Positions 11,603 to 23,932 of a stretch of 64,000 nt of DNA are shown here, one piece after another. The stretch is taken from assembly GCF_921293095.1 (NCBI RefSeq), contig NC_060259.1, positions 6,262,001-6,326,000 on the forward strand, in the 5' to 3' direction. Made by a program: the position numbers and the translations under genes. A model generated the notes under the pieces. The model searched no databases. It was not told where the DNA came from and was given only the letters and a program-made list of their open reading frames with translations. The DNA comes from Ischnura elegans. Lineage: Eukaryota; Arthropoda; Insecta; Odonata; Coenagrionidae. Numbering within the stretch: the first letter of the stretch is position 1; each line of letters begins with the position of its first letter.

Positions 11603-12429
11603 AGAACAATATTAATATGCAAGTATTCCCCAGAAAGAAAAGGACAACACTTCCTACGACGCATTGTGGTCTATAAGCCTGCCTTTTTTTTAATGTCCAT
11701 AAATATCTCCCAACTTCTTTTAGTGAAAAATTATATTTATCTTAAAGCAATTCAAGGCATGTTGCTAATGCACATCTGAAAAATGTGATGCAAAAATGAT
11801 CTTCTCTCATAAAACAATTGCCTTGCGGGTAGTTTCTCCAGGAAAAAATTAAAATACTGTAAATAGAAAAAGTAAAAAGAAAAAAAGAAAAAGAAATACA
11901 TGTAGTCTTATTTTCTATTTACAGAGTGAGATACGTTGCGGCATTCAAAATGAAGGCACCACTTGTATTCCCAATAAACTTAAACTTGGGAAGTAACTGC
12001 TGTTTCACATGTAAACACCGAAAAATGACTGAAAATCCTTGGATGAACGCAACCATGAATGGTAGCCGTGACGCAAACGACAATATTAACATTGGCGTTT
12101 ATATTTACGTATTTTCCACGGGACGATGTGGAGAAAAAATAATGGGTTAGTATGAACGAAATGCTCCGAAAATTGTTTTGGCATAAAATGTGCTGCATAA
12201 GTTTATCAGACGACTCGGATGTTCCTCTCTCTTCCTCTCACGATGGGTTACTCGCCGGGAAATCCTTAAATTCTCCTCCGCTTCCTTCGATGGTGGAATT
12301 GTTTGGCTGTGGGGGGGAGACTTCCTAGCTCTGAAATCGTGCTTGGGGCTCTTGGCGAGGGTTAAAGTCGTCAATTCGCACAATTTTCCTACCCGATCAA
12401 GTCAAATCCATACCCAGTGGACAAGGAAC
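11603..12429. other. unassigned sequence
   Basis: No supported gene. Open frames at 12,147-12,459 on both strands overlap and have no motif. The right edge runs into the 5' region of the non-LTR element, whose exact start I cannot place. Confidence 0.35.
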
Positions 12430-12471
12430 GGCCGAGTCAGCGAGGTGTGTAGCGAGTAGAATCTTCGAGCA

Positions 12472-15400
12472 TTGAAGGCCTTTTTTAGGTTAGTGAGTAG
12501 GGCAGAGTGTAGGGTAGATATGGGGATAGTAAATCATGGGGTCAAGGGTTCCGCTCAAACAGCAATAAAGCGTTCAAAACGTCAAAATAGCCCTTGTGAA
12601 AATAGTGATAGATCATCAGAAAAATCAGATATAGTATGCAATGAGAAACTTAAATTATCAGGAAAGTTCACAAAACCGTGTATAAAAGAAGCATTATCGA
12701 TCGTAGTTGTAAATTGCCGTAGCATTAACAACAAAGTTTCTGATTTCCACCATTTTACTCAAATAACAGAAGCTGATGGAATCGTAGGAACTGAAAGTTG
12801 GCTCTCGGATGAAATACATGACCGAGAGATCTTCCCGAGATCATATTCGATATACAGAAAGGACCGTGAAACAAGAACAGGAGGAGGAGTATTCATCGCA
12901 GTCAAGGATGAGATCACAAGCTGAGACGAGAATTTTGGAGATAGTGAATTGGAAAGTGTTTGGTGCTCAATCGAATGCTCAGATAAGAGATACTTTATAT
13001 GCGCATATTATAGACCACCAGATTCAAGCCTAGATTCAGTTTTAGAGTTAGATAGCCATATAAGACGTTTTACTTCTCAGAAAAATCGTAATAGTATCAT
13101 AATTGGCGGCGATTTGAATGTTCCATCGATCGATTGAGAAAAATATTGTTTTAAAAATGGAGGGAAAGACAAGGACCTGTGCGAAACTTTGATTTACTTA
13201 TTCTATTCCAATTCCTTGACTCAGCTGGTAGATACACCTACCAGGGGTAACAACATACTAGACCTCTTAACTACGAATATTCCAGAGTGCGTTATCAGAA
13301 CTGAGGCTGTGACTGGTATAAGTGACCACAAGGCAGTGCATGGAAAGTTTCGTATCGTCTCCGATAGAAAACCTGCGTCGAGAAGAAGGGTCTATTTATA
13401 CCATAAGGCGAATTTTGAAGGGTTAAAGCAGTACTTGTCAAACTCATTCACTGTTTTCAAAAGACGCCACTCTCAACCTTGGGGTAAACGAAGCATGGAA
13501 AAAGTTCATTAGTATTATGCAAGATGCCGTGGATAAAACGATAACCAGTAAGTTAAACCTTTGAATACTGAACCGAGATGGTACAATGCTAAAGTCCGTA
13601 AAGCTCTAAAGCGTCAGAGAGCAATTCACGCTAAAATAAAAAAGACACATGCGGGACTTCCCTGTGAGAAAATACAAGAAATGCGTGAAAATTATAAAAA
13701 ATTGAAAAAAGAGACGAAGAAAACACTTAGGGAAGCGTTGAGTGAATTCAAAACAAATATATTGGGCGAATATTTAGATGACAACTCTAAGGCTTTCTGG
13801 TCATATGTGAGGGAGGTACAGGGAAATAGCGCTGCAGTCTCTTCACCCATAAATGAACGTGGCGATAGAGTGACGAACAACCGAGATAAAGCTAATCTCT
13901 TAAATAAATTTTTCCATAGTGTCTTCTCTAATTTCACGACCAATATATCAACACCTCTACCTCGACTCTACCATGAGCAGATGCCGTCTATCTGTATTTC
14001 AAGCAGTGGTTTAGAAAAACAACTCAGCTCTATTAATCCAAAGAAATCGACAGCACTGATCTCATTCCAGATCGAGTGTATAAGGAATCAGCATCAGAGA
14101 TAGTGCCTTACTTGAAGATAGTGTTCGAAAAATCTGTAGCAGAACACACAGTCCCTAAAGATTGGAAAACAGCGAACGTCACGCCTATATTTAAAGGTGG
14201 GGATAGGGAAAAGCCTAGTAATTACCATCCGATTTCATTTACTTCCATTTCTTGCAAAATATTGGAACATATTATTTTCAGTTCGATAATGGGTCATATA
14301 GATAGCCAAAATCTGTTAGCAAAAGAACAGCACGGATTTAGAAAAGGGAGGTCTTGTAAAACTAAACTTGCTCTCTTCGTTCACGATATGTTATCCGCGG
14401 GTGACAGATATGTTCCAGTCGACGCCATATTTTTAGACTTCAGAAAGCATTCGATAAGGTTCCGCATTTAAAGCTGATTCAAAAGTTGGAAGCATACGGT
14501 ATAGATACACACGTAATTGGTTGGATCAAAGATTTCCTAAATGATCGCGTTCAGAGAGTTGTTTGGGATGGAGTTAGCTCGGATACAATTCAAGTTACCT
14601 CAGGAGTACCCCAAGGAAGTGTTATCGGCCCTCTTTGGTTCCTTCCTTACATTAATGATATAACCACCGTGGTCACGAGCAAAATCCGCCTCTTCGCAGA
14701 TGATACAGAGAAGTTTACGACCAAAGCGATAGATTAGAATAAGAAAAGGACCTCGTTGCCGTAAATGACTGGTGCAGTACTTGGGAGTTAGAATTAAATC
14801 TTGAAAAGTGTATGTTGATGAATTTTTGGGAAAAGGATACATCTTCAAGAAGGAGCAACACCGATAACGGGATTCCACTACCAAATGCCGAATTCGTTAA
14901 ATACTTAGGGGTCACAATTACCCGGGATCTTTCGTGGGGTAAACACACACGTGAAGTATGCGGGGAAGCTAACCGAAAACTGGGATTTGTAAAAAGAATT
15001 CTCGGTAAATGCCCAAAAAAGGTGAAAGAAATAAGCTACCTGACTCTAGTGAGGCCTCACTTGGAATATGCTGCTAGCGTGTGGGACCCTTACGTGGTAG
15101 GACTAATAGCTGAAATCAAGCGAGGACAGCGCAGGGCGGCCAGATTTGTGATGAGTTGTTACGACTAAAAGTGCAGCGTTTCAAGTATGTCACAAGAATT
15201 AGGATGGGAATCTTTCCAGGAGCGTAGTGTTATGTATGTCGCCCCCTTTCTAGGTGTAAGTATCAGGGTGGAACCTGTCATGGTACTTTATGGATCCAGG
15301 AGGCTGGCGCGGGAGCGTCAGGGGTCACGCTTAGAGTGAAGGGAAGATTTTAAGGTCCACCTGCTCATTTCTAGGTGGTCTGGTCCACTCGTCAGGCGTC

Positions 15401-16027
15401 ATAATTTTGGAAGACGTCCTCCCAAACCGTGTTGGGGCTTAAATGTTAAATCAGAGGTTTTGCTTATTGGGCCACCGGCACACTGGCCGAATATTGCAGT
15501 TGCTCTCCCTGGGTAACTGTTTCCGTGGGAATCCTTCGCAAAGGACCCTTCTCACGCCACCCACTGCAGCCTCCTGGTCCAGAGAAGCGTATAAATACCC
15601 CAGAATTTTGGTACTCGGGGAACAATCTCCAAGGTGCAGCCGGAGGCTCTGCTACTCTCCGGCCAGGGCTAAATAAACATCTTTTAAAGCCAACGCTTGA
15701 GTTTCTACTCTTCGGTGCCTATACCCACTCTTCGAGATTTCGGCCTAGCCACTCAGGTCGGAGATATTTATTGTTTATTCTACGTTTCGTTCTGTCTTTC
15801 GGGACATAACAGTAGATCGAAGTATAGGCTTAACTTACTTAGGAAATTTGAAGAAGATATTATGAAGACGTGAATCACATCCCATTGTACTATAGTAGAC
15901 ATGGTCATGAGAATAAAATAAAAGAAATAGACTGCAAAACAGAGAGATTTAAAATGTCATTCTTCCATCGTACTTTTAAGGATAGCAACGTTGTCTCAAT
16001 TGATAGGATTAATGGTGTCGCTCGCTA
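12472..16027 (+). pseudogene. ORF2 endonuclease-reverse transcriptase, broken
   Basis: Domains in order. The endonuclease (12,640-13,400) shows VVNCRSINNK, GTESWLSDEI, CAYYRPPDS, GGDLNVPSID and SDHKAV. The reverse transcriptase (about 14,100-14,760) shows VPKDWKTANVTPIFKGGD, EQHGFRKGRS, FLDFRK, SGVPQGSVIGPL and the catalytic LFADDT at about 14,690-14,706. The C-terminal region (14,812-15,227, resuming at 15,816) shows YLGVTITRDLSW and RPHLEYAASVWDPY. The protein would copy the element's RNA at a nicked target. In-frame stops occur at 12,922, at 13,135 (TGA where the Trp after SID is expected) and near 13,510. Frameshifts lie near 14,060-14,100, 14,450-14,470 (in FLDFRKAFDK) and 14,740-14,810. 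The solo LTR splits the codons of QERR/SKYRL; removing it and one 4-bp duplication restores continuity. Confidence 0.85.
15228..15811 (+). mobile_element. solo LTR inserted in the retrotransposon
   Basis: 584 bp beginning TGTTATGT and ending ACATAACA, an 8-bp terminal inverted repeat with the canonical TG...CA ends. Flanked by a perfect 4-bp duplication GTAG (15,224-15,227 and 15,812-15,815). Contains a TATA-like TATAAATA at 15,590-15,597 and AATAAA at 15,672-15,677, in the right order for promoter and polyadenylation signal on the plus strand. No internal coding region remains, so two LTRs have recombined. It differs in sequence from the LTRs at 23.9-29.2 kb. Confidence 0.9.
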
Positions 16028-16261
16028 GGATCACTCATTGCATGTTTTTTCATTGTTCTAACCTTGCACATATTTGCTCTAGGAATGACTAACCATTAGC
16101 ATTTTTTTGTGAATAAGCATGTATATTTTGCTAGTATGCGTAATATTTCTATGACCGTGCGGTGTGTATGTGGCAGTCCTCTTGCATGCTGCATGTTGGT
16201 GATTTTTCACCCCCTACCAAGCACCCTAGAGGTGGCTCACAGGGTATTATGTAGATGTAAG

Positions 16262-17130
16262 CAATACGCGAAGGGTGACTTCGGAGAATAACGGAGACGG
16301 CTGCGCCAGGTATGGGGACCGACTTTTGAAAGTGACTGTCCGTTTAAATATCCACTTACAATCAAATTTCTTTCAGGATACTTGGATGCTATACTGTTTC
16401 TTTGCGTTTCAAAATCAAACATTGATGTTATATCCGAGTTGGGTGGTCTATAATACGAGCATACAAATATAACTTTACATTTAGGACTTTTAATTGAACA
16501 CCACACATATTCAACGTTCCGCTGGTCTCAGTCACGGTTTCCGCTTGGCTGGCGATTGAATTCTTTACAGCTATAAATAAGCCGCCTCCAGGTCGATTAA
16601 TCCTAATTCCGATAAACGGTAGGCGATCATCTGTTGTTCAATTTCTTGTTCCTATAATGACATTACACTTCGAACTATGAATTAAATGGTAGAATTCGGG
16701 AATATCATTCCTTAAACTACCGCAATTAACCACTGCCACGATTATTACCTCGGAACACATATCATTGCGATAAGGGACAATTTCTGGTTCGCCATTGTCG
16801 ATTAAACTATTCATAGGCTATTTATCCCTACTTCCTGGAAATGCAGATGTTTTTATCTCACCATTTAAATGACTTGAAACTTGACTGCCTTTGAAATTAT
16901 GACTCAACTGACGTTCCTCTTGCTTAAAGTTACTACATATATTACCTACTGGAGATTGGTAATGCTGATTCTGAAACACTGATTTTTTCTACTACTCTAT
17001 TCTCAATTCCGTAAGAACTACAGCCCTCAGAAACTATTGAACTTTAATTTATCAACACTGTATCATATCTACACTCTGCCCTACTCTCTACTCTAAAAAA
17101 TACCGAAAATTGTCAAATCTTCTATTCGCT
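16262..17130 (-). pseudogene. inverted second copy of the non-LTR element, 5' part
   Basis: On the minus strand this reads as the 5' region (GAGTAGGGCAGAGTGTAG near 17,080) followed by an endonuclease segment: VIIGTRN, INRPGGGLFIAVKNSIAS, then VWCSIKSPKCKVIFVCSYYRPPNSD near 16,400-16,510. It lacks RT and the 3' end; the sequence stops at 16,262, directly against the 3' terminus of the plus-strand element. Several stops interrupt it. The two copies lie tail to broken interior, either from nested insertion or from rearrangement. Confidence 0.7.
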
Positions 17131-18727
17131 ACACGTTTGACTCGCTCGTGTAATGCACTCCCGAACGGTTCAGAGGGGTCCGATACGATCGGATTGCCAA
17201 ATTATATCTCGTTAAAATTACAGAGATATTGTCCAGCCGATGACGCGACTGCTTGCGAGCCCACTTCTAGCAAGGTAAGGGTGCCGGCCATCATGGTATA
17301 CGTGACGTTTCAGATAAAAAAAATGGGTTGTTTTCGTGTGTTTGATGAACACCATAACGGGTTCAACTCGTGGAATTCCCTCATCTTCTCATTTTATTTA
17401 TCCATCAGTCCCGCACTTCCTTGCTAGGAGGGGGGTATCGGAGTCTAGATGGTTTGTCAACAGAATGCTGCCTAAATTCTGAACCTTCTCTCATTTATAA
17501 TGGTCTCCAGTAATCACGGCCAAAACTACTTAGGGAGCGTCTTTCACGAGTCATATTATTTTACACTCTTTTAATGTCATTGAATACTATGTTTCGCAGT
17601 AGAAGACATCGTAACATAACCAAATGTTTTTAATCGGCAATGTTTGATTCTGAACATGCCAACACTTTGACTGAAGCGCAAAAGACGGAAGGAGAGGCAG
17701 GTTGGTGAAGGCTGTGGAGGGAGAAGTCGGAAGGACGGGAGAGAAGTTCATGGCGGTCACTGTGCCGGTCTGCACGGGATTCACGCGGGGGAATAGTGTG
17801 GGACTTCAGGCAGTGAAATTGTGATCGTTTATACCATCATGCTATGACGTCAAGTGAGGGGAATTCCAGGAAAGAGACCTCATTATCGACTGAGTGGAGA
17901 GTACTTCCTCATTCTTATGTTAGCTCATCCCAGAAAAAGATAAGGTAGAGCAAATATCAGATATGACTCTTATGTAAGATCCACGGATTCCTTCCAGCCT
18001 GTCCTACATCTACGCCCTCTGTCGGGACTCTGTCCGAGGCACCTTCATTTGATTTCGCTGATCATGCGTCGTGAATGAAAAGGCCCCAGGCAATTACGTG
18101 CAACACATTTACATGAATGCATTAGCGGCAAGAAGAAGAATACTTAATTCTCTCGATAATGGAAATTTTGTATCCAATAACTCACACAGAAATAATTTTG
18201 GCCACTAACAGTTAACTGCATATGACCCGTTATTCTTATGTCTACGAAGAACGAGAATTATAGGCCTGAGATCACTCCATACCGGTAAAAATCGATATAA
18301 ATTCAAATCTAGTAGTTAATAAATGGTTTTAAATAAGTGAAACTGGCTTCAATGATGACGCCTTGCCCTTCCTCCGAGTGCAGCATGCCAATCAATGCCG
18401 CATCGGCCTCGCCGCCAAAATGACAAATGATGAACTGCGAGATCGCGTGAAGCGTCTAATTAGGCTGACGATAATCATAGCATTGATATCCATGTAGTTT
18501 ATTTCGATTGAACATTTTATTTAAATTAAATGTATTGCTCCTGAAGAAGAAGTCCTGGGGATTTAATACAAACTGTCAGTATATAAAATGACAAGTTATC
18601 CCATTTTTCATTGTACGAGAGGAATATGAAGTTGAGTTTTCAGTGCTGGCCTCAAATTCGCTGCTGCGCAGCTATTTTGGACCTAGTGCACATAGACATC
18701 TCCATCTTGTCAAACGGCCTCAAACGT
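17131..18727. other. unassigned sequence
   Basis: No supported gene or repeat. The first 150 bases may still belong to the 5' region of the inverted retroelement copy. Confidence 0.4.
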
Positions 18728-19205
18728 GGCTTAGTGTACATCAACCCTGCGAGTACCTAATGGGAATTTGGCAGGGGTTAAGCATTTACCAAAATGCAAT
18801 ACGTTATCCATACGCACACCACATGACCATACAAATATATAACAGAGTAATAATGCGACCACATTCATCCAGTTGCCGTGAGCTCCAACCAACCGTGCAG
18901 TTGTCCATGAATCACGAGACTATAACACTAATCCAGTAACATAGTCAAAGTATCAAACGGAGAACAGTGTTGAATCTCTGTGGTGCTTAATTAAATGTCC
19001 TAACTCGAAAACTAAATTAGCATGCAGCATGCAATAGGATTCCCACATGCATAGCACACAGTCAAAATCAAGTTACGCATACTAGCAAATTATACTAACA
19101 CATTCATGCAATGGCAAAAGTTCTATCTCTCTTACTTTATATGATCTGATCTACCGTAGTATGCTGGCGTTCGTAAGATATGGCTAACTTCACTGGAAAA
19201 TACAC
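18728..19205 (-). repeat. degenerate retrotransposon 3' fragments
   Basis: 18,728-18,850 resembles the minus-strand 3' tail (ACCCTGCGAG, TTGGCAGGGG, CACACCACATGACCAT). 19,018-19,205 again resembles the tail plus the end of ORF2 (GCATGCAGCATGCAA and the TACCGTAGTATG region). Both are strongly diverged, older copies of the 12.4 kb family. The second stops close to the Tc1 terminus. Confidence 0.5.
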
Positions 19206-19221
19206 TGCTGTTGAATTAACC

Positions 19222-20345
19222 TACTGTGAGTGCAAAAAGTATTCGGACAGCTCTTGTTTGTAGCCAAAAATTTCCATTTTCTCTGTGTTGCGCGTATGTT
19301 TCTGGCTTGAAATGATTCTCAGTGTGTACGATACTCACTATTTATTTATGTATACACTGCAGTAAAAGCAGCAAATAATAAACTTTAGAAATTTTAAACA
19401 AAATAGAAAATAATTTCCGACGCGTCCCTCAAAATGCATTCGGAGAATTGAATTTTTCATATTAAATGAGGTGATAAGGCACACTTTACGCAATATTTAC
19501 AATTAGTATTTTTTTAATCCTTTTGTCTTTTTCAGGACTGCGTGAAGGCGATTTGGTATTAAATGGATCAATCTTGATGTTACAATCAAGGGTATTTTGA
19601 GCTTCCAGGTAAGCAGTCTTGAGATCATTATAGTTTGATATATGCCATTCCCTAATTTTTGTCTCCAGCATACTCCACAGATACACTATCAATTTAAGGT
19701 CCGGTGATTGTGGAGAGGTTTTCAACTGTAGGGATGTGTTAAACACGATCCACAGCTTTGTATTCTTTGCCGTGTGTTTGGAATCATTGTTCTGTTGAAA
19801 TATATATTTGTTTCTCAGTCCCATCTTCTCAGTATTAACTAAAAAATTTACTTCAGTATATCGATGTAGGTACATCTTGTGGTCCATGATCCCTTCCACA
19901 TAGTGCAAAATGCCCACTCCAGATGAGCCCACACCATCACAGAACCAACCCCATGTTTCACTGTTGCTTTCAAGTTTTTGGGATAAAGCTCAGTATTGGG
20001 ATCAACTACAGTTCTGACGCCTCATCATTTGATGACCATTGGGTCAGAATATGTTGTACTTGCTCACGTCAGTGAAAATAACGCGATCCCACTACTCAGA
20101 TTGATTTTTCGCGTAAAATCTACCTGCCTCTTGCGATAGACCACGCTGATCCACGGCATCCTCCTTGCTACTCGACCGTGGTAAATGTTTTGCTTCAACA
20201 CATTCTGGACGGTACCTACTTATACGTCAATCCTTATTAGAAAATATTTCTTTACTCGGACAATTGGGGACAGCAACTATCCGTTTTTCGGTTTGCGTAA
20301 AGATCAATTTTCATGGTTCTTCCCGTAATATGGAAGGCATTGATC
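19222..20345 (-). pseudogene. Tc1-family transposase relic
   Basis: Minus-strand reading gives VGTVQNVLKQ and GRVARRMPW (helix-turn-helix linker), VIFTDVSKYNIF (usually VIFSDESKF, first catalytic Asp kept), TVKHGVGSVMVW, GVGILHYVEGIMD, KYIFQQNNDSKHTAK and SPDLKLIVYLW. In Tc1 proteins the latter two read QQDNDPKHT and SPDLNPIENLW, so the second catalytic Asp is Asn and the catalytic Glu is Val. Frameshifts and stops lie in the N-terminal half. A Tc1-like terminus (CTGTGAGTGCAAAAAGTATT) is at about 19,224-19,243. The other terminus is not visible. The element is dead. Confidence 0.75.
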
Positions 20346-20796
20346 TCTAGAGCCAGCAACTAGTATGTAAATAAGCGCACTGTTTTCCTCAACGGTTCGG
20401 ATTGCGCCACGTGGAAATCGATTCACGTCCATCACGGAGGGCAACAGTGTATGCGTAATCTCGGGCACCCTCGAAGCATTCCAGTGCGCATCGGAATTGT
20501 AGTGTGCGATGAGAGATGATGAAATGCAGGTTTTTTTTCATCGGCGAATGCGGGCAGCTAGCTGGCTCGCACCCGGCACATGATTAAAGGCCAAGAGGGA
20601 GGGGGGAGAGGAAGGCTGATTACAGTTCCTGGGGAAATGTTTGGCCTTGGTGAAAGCCATTTGCGTCGCAGCAGAGAGATATCCGTTCCCCGGGTCTGCC
20701 TGGCGACCGAGAAGAGAGAAAAGACTGCCATGTCCCGGAGACGCAAATGAAATGACCTATTGAAGCGTTGGACGGAGACGGCTACTCAGGCAACCG

Positions 20797-20860
20797 ACAT
20801 CGCTGGAGACATCTACATAATAATACCCTGCGGGCCAACTTTAGGGTCTTTAGCATCTAT
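20797..20860 (-). repeat. short retrotransposon 3' end fragment
   Basis: CATCTACATAATA-TACCCTGCGGGCC followed by TTTAGGGT matches the terminal bases of the 12.4 kb family on the minus strand. Only the extreme 3' end is present. Confidence 0.5.
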
Positions 20861-21619
20861 CGCGAGACGCGCCACCAGGGACAGCTACGGTTTCTTGATT
20901 CATACAATTCATCGCAGCACTCGCCACAAGACGACTGCAGTGGTTCACTGGTGGTGGTGCACTGTGCAGTGGTTCAAAATCGAAAAAAGTGGTCGCAATT
21001 ATTACCGCTTTTATTCTTGGTCACTGTTGTATTATGAAGAAGCGTTTTATAAGATTTTTGTCCGCTAAATCCGAATTTGAACTTATTTTTGTTGTACCTT
21101 TGATCTTATTGTTTTTATTTGGCCAATTATTTAAACAATTAAATGTTAAAAATAGAGATTGTACCCATTCAATTTTTTATTCAAGGTGTTGATTGATGCG
21201 TATCAAATACATCTACATCTACATCTACATAATGTATTAACGGTTCACAGAAATACATCAAGGTATTTTTCAGATCTGTGACGGTTATTTGTCAAATTTT
21301 TTGTATAATTGATAAGTTATATAGCCTAAGGTTTTTATGGTTCTTTATCATTATGGTTCATTATCTATGATTCTTTCATTTTTTAAATTAATTTGCTTAA
21401 CAATTCAAAATTATAATACAATATGGTCAATGCCCTCTAGGCGTAGATGAAATTCGCATCAGTGACCTTCAAGTTATTTGGTAAGGTAACTGTAAGGATT
21501 GGAAGCAATCATTTAGGCATTCTAATTTTTTCTCTAAATATTTTTTCAGTTTAATTTAATTACTGAATATTGTGATTGAGACAATGGGATATCAAATAAA
21601 TGAGGATATTATGGTTGTA
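20861..21619. other. unassigned sequence with TACATC tail
   Basis: No supported gene. At 21,206-21,232 there is a (TACATC)n run, probably the orphan 3' terminus of a non-LTR element of the local family. Confidence 0.35.
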
Positions 21620-22403
21620 TCATCTATTATTAAATAAACAATTACAGGCTCTCAAAATCATCGTCAGTGAGTTATTCAGTAACTGTATCACTCGGTAAAT
21701 CATCCACTTTGAGGATACTTCGTACCTCTGCTGACAAGGGCGTAATTTTTTCTGTATGCTTAAAATATTTGTAAGAAAGGGATCGGATGTTAGCAGCAAC
21801 CCTCTGAAAAGGTCCTCATTAATTGCCTTTCTCGACGATTTTCTTGTGTGCTGCTCCCAAAACGTCGAATATCGTTTCTTGGCTTCCATCGCCTCTTCCG
21901 ACTGGATACCAATAGGAAGGGTGGCTTCCTTGGCAATGGCTGCCCCGTGAATCAGTAGTTTGTTAACAACGGATGGCATGTGATACCATGCGTAAAGTTT
22001 CACATACAAACTTGCTGTGGTTAATCAGTATTCTATGAATGGAGCCTCATTGATTTGGAAACCACAGGCCAATGCCTTCAAAATCACAGAAAACCGATTA
22101 ATAAGATTGTGATTGATTCCTTCAATATAAATAGAAAGTTGTAGCCAACTTTTGAACTTCTGCCGGAAAAAAATCATCCCGTCGCAAACACTGTTCCCAT
22201 TTCATCAAATATTTAGGGAAAAAGTATTTTCTCATGAAAATGGCAATAGTATTTTTAGCCCTCACATCTCCGCTCAAATTAAACATGTCGATTAAATAAT
22301 CCGTGACATATTCCTTCTTGAAGGATATGGAGTCTTCTTTACGCTCAATAAATTTTTCGTTTAGAGTAAAGTTCGTCACTTTTATCCCTTCAATCGATAA
22401 CAT
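21620..22403 (-). pseudogene. transposon-linked protein relic, unknown function
   Basis: Two minus-strand blocks, 22,403-22,122 and about 22,110-21,620, read as one interrupted protein. The first has VTNFTLNEKFIERKED and NTIAIFMRKYFFPKYLMKWE. The second, after a frameshift near 22,120, has YIEGINHNLINRFSVILKAL, a stop, then YHMPSVVNKLLIHGAAIAKE, LPIGIQSEEAMEAKKR and SRKAINEDLFRGLLLTSDP. The last region resembles a domain I have met only in uncharacterised arthropod proteins tied to transposons. I cannot name it. The frameshift and stop suggest a relic. Confidence 0.45.
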
Positions 22404-23130
22404 AGTTCAACTAATTTCCGGTTGAACTCAATGTCACTCAAAGTGAAAAATCCACGAAGGATATCTCAAAATAACTCGCACAGACGCAAATGTTGTCCAA
22501 AATCTTGAATCTGTGACTATAGCAAATGCGATTGTTAACCCCTCAAGCGTGACTTTAAATGCCCGTGGTTCTTCTCTCAGCGAGTGCGATGAATCATCTG
22601 AGTCCTCTGAATGCCATGCCTCGAGCGTGCGCGTGCGAGGCATATGTGCCTGCTTTCTTTCTGTGCCTCTTAATTGCCTTTGTTCATGTGCTCGTATTTT
22701 TCGAATATTTCTCCAGCTGATGCCAGGATGCTTCCTCTAAGAGCAGCGTCTAGCGGATGCTCATGGAAGATATACTTCCACTCACGCTCCGATTTATGTA
22801 CTTTCTTAGCGATTGTGTGTTCTGTGTGGGGACGCTGAATGCTTTCCTTTGTGTATCATTATCATCTCCTTTTCTGCCTCATCGTTTCCTTTCTCTTTCA
22901 TCGTGGCAATGATAGTGAAGGCATGGACCATCCGGGCATTGTCACTCATTGGTTCTCGGAACCTCGAAGACCTTCCAGGATCTGGTATCTTCTTTGCAAC
23001 GTTTAACTGTTAGGGTTGGGGTTTTTTTCACACCTACGCCCCTTCGGTGGTTTTATTTTTTTCGGCCTTGGGTCCTATCCGTATCTGAATCCCTCCTTGG
23101 TTGACCATGGTAGATGGTATGCTGCGAATA
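22404..23130. other. unassigned sequence
   Basis: A minus-strand frame (22,434-22,643) with a serine/acidic stretch lies just upstream of the relic at 21.6-22.4 kb and may be part of it. No independent support. Confidence 0.3.
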
Positions 23131-23134
23131 TTAA

Positions 23135-23367
23135 GGCCGCTTTACACGGTACACGGAATTGCGCAGGTTAGATCTGCATTAATTTCTAAAATGGCGTGGA
23201 ATTGCGCGAATGCATGAACGAAATTAGAACAGGGGCTATTTTGCCGTCTCGCATCCACGCATTCTCGCATGTGTTCTAGCAATTTGCCGCTTTACACGAC
23301 GCAATTTTGATTGCGCCTTCGCACGTACGTCAGATTGCGCAATTCCGTGTACCGTGTAAAACGGTCT
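23135..23367. mobile_element. TTAA-site MITE, 233 bp
   Basis: Terminal inverted repeats of about 31 bp. The left end starts GGCCGCTTTACACGG and continues to TTGCGCA. The complement of the right end reads GACCGTTTTACACGG and continues to the same TTGCGCA. Flanked by TTAA (23,131-23,134 and 23,368-23,371), the target of piggyBac-like and some other DNA transposons. No ORF. Confidence 0.82.
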
Positions 23368-23371
23368 TTAA

Positions 23372-23932
23372 GGGTAGTCAGAGAGCAATTCATTCCTAGT
23401 GCACAATAAACTTAAAGGACAAAGATGAGATCGGGTAAACCTCGTTGAAGAGCAATAAAACTGCGGCCGGGCGCTACCCTTTTTTGGCCGCACTAATCCT
23501 TTTCGACCGTGCGGCGGATTCCAGTAAATTAGCGTGCTACATTTGAAGAGTCCGCTTTCCCAACGGGTGACGACGAAATGGTATTCTGGATATTGTGAAA
23601 GTTAAAAATCCAGAAATTCTTGAAATATATCTTGCGCAGGCCACAAGTTCGATTATATTCGCTACTGTTGCTGTTCTAAAGATTATTTCTGTTGAATATC
23701 GAGCCTATTGAATATCATACGCTGGGGCTACTCGAAAGCCCTAAATGCACTAAAGGAAAGAGAAATCTATTATAAATAGATCCCGTATTGAAAACCAAGT
23801 AGCACTATAACATCAAAGAAACCTGGCATTGTAACCTTTCCCCGGAATACACATCGCGCTCACAATACTGCTACCGAGCGGCGCGCCGCCTGGTCGGCCT
23901 GGCGGCGGTCGCGGCAGCGCATTGCACCGTTC
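23372..23932. other. unassigned sequence
   Basis: No supported feature. GC-rich just before the LTR element (23,875-23,925). Confidence 0.4.

Larger units (their letters stand above)
12430..16260 (+). mobile_element. Jockey/CR1-like non-LTR retrotransposon, dead copy
   Basis: Near full-length element: 5' region, ORF2 with AP-type endonuclease then reverse transcriptase, 3' tail and TATGTAGATGT end. The 5' limit is approximate and set by similarity to the inverted copy ending near 17.13 kb (shared TTTTTTAG and GAGTAGGGCAGAGTGTAG). It is interrupted by a solo LTR at 15,228-15,811. Several stops and frameshifts show it is inactive. Confidence 0.82.
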
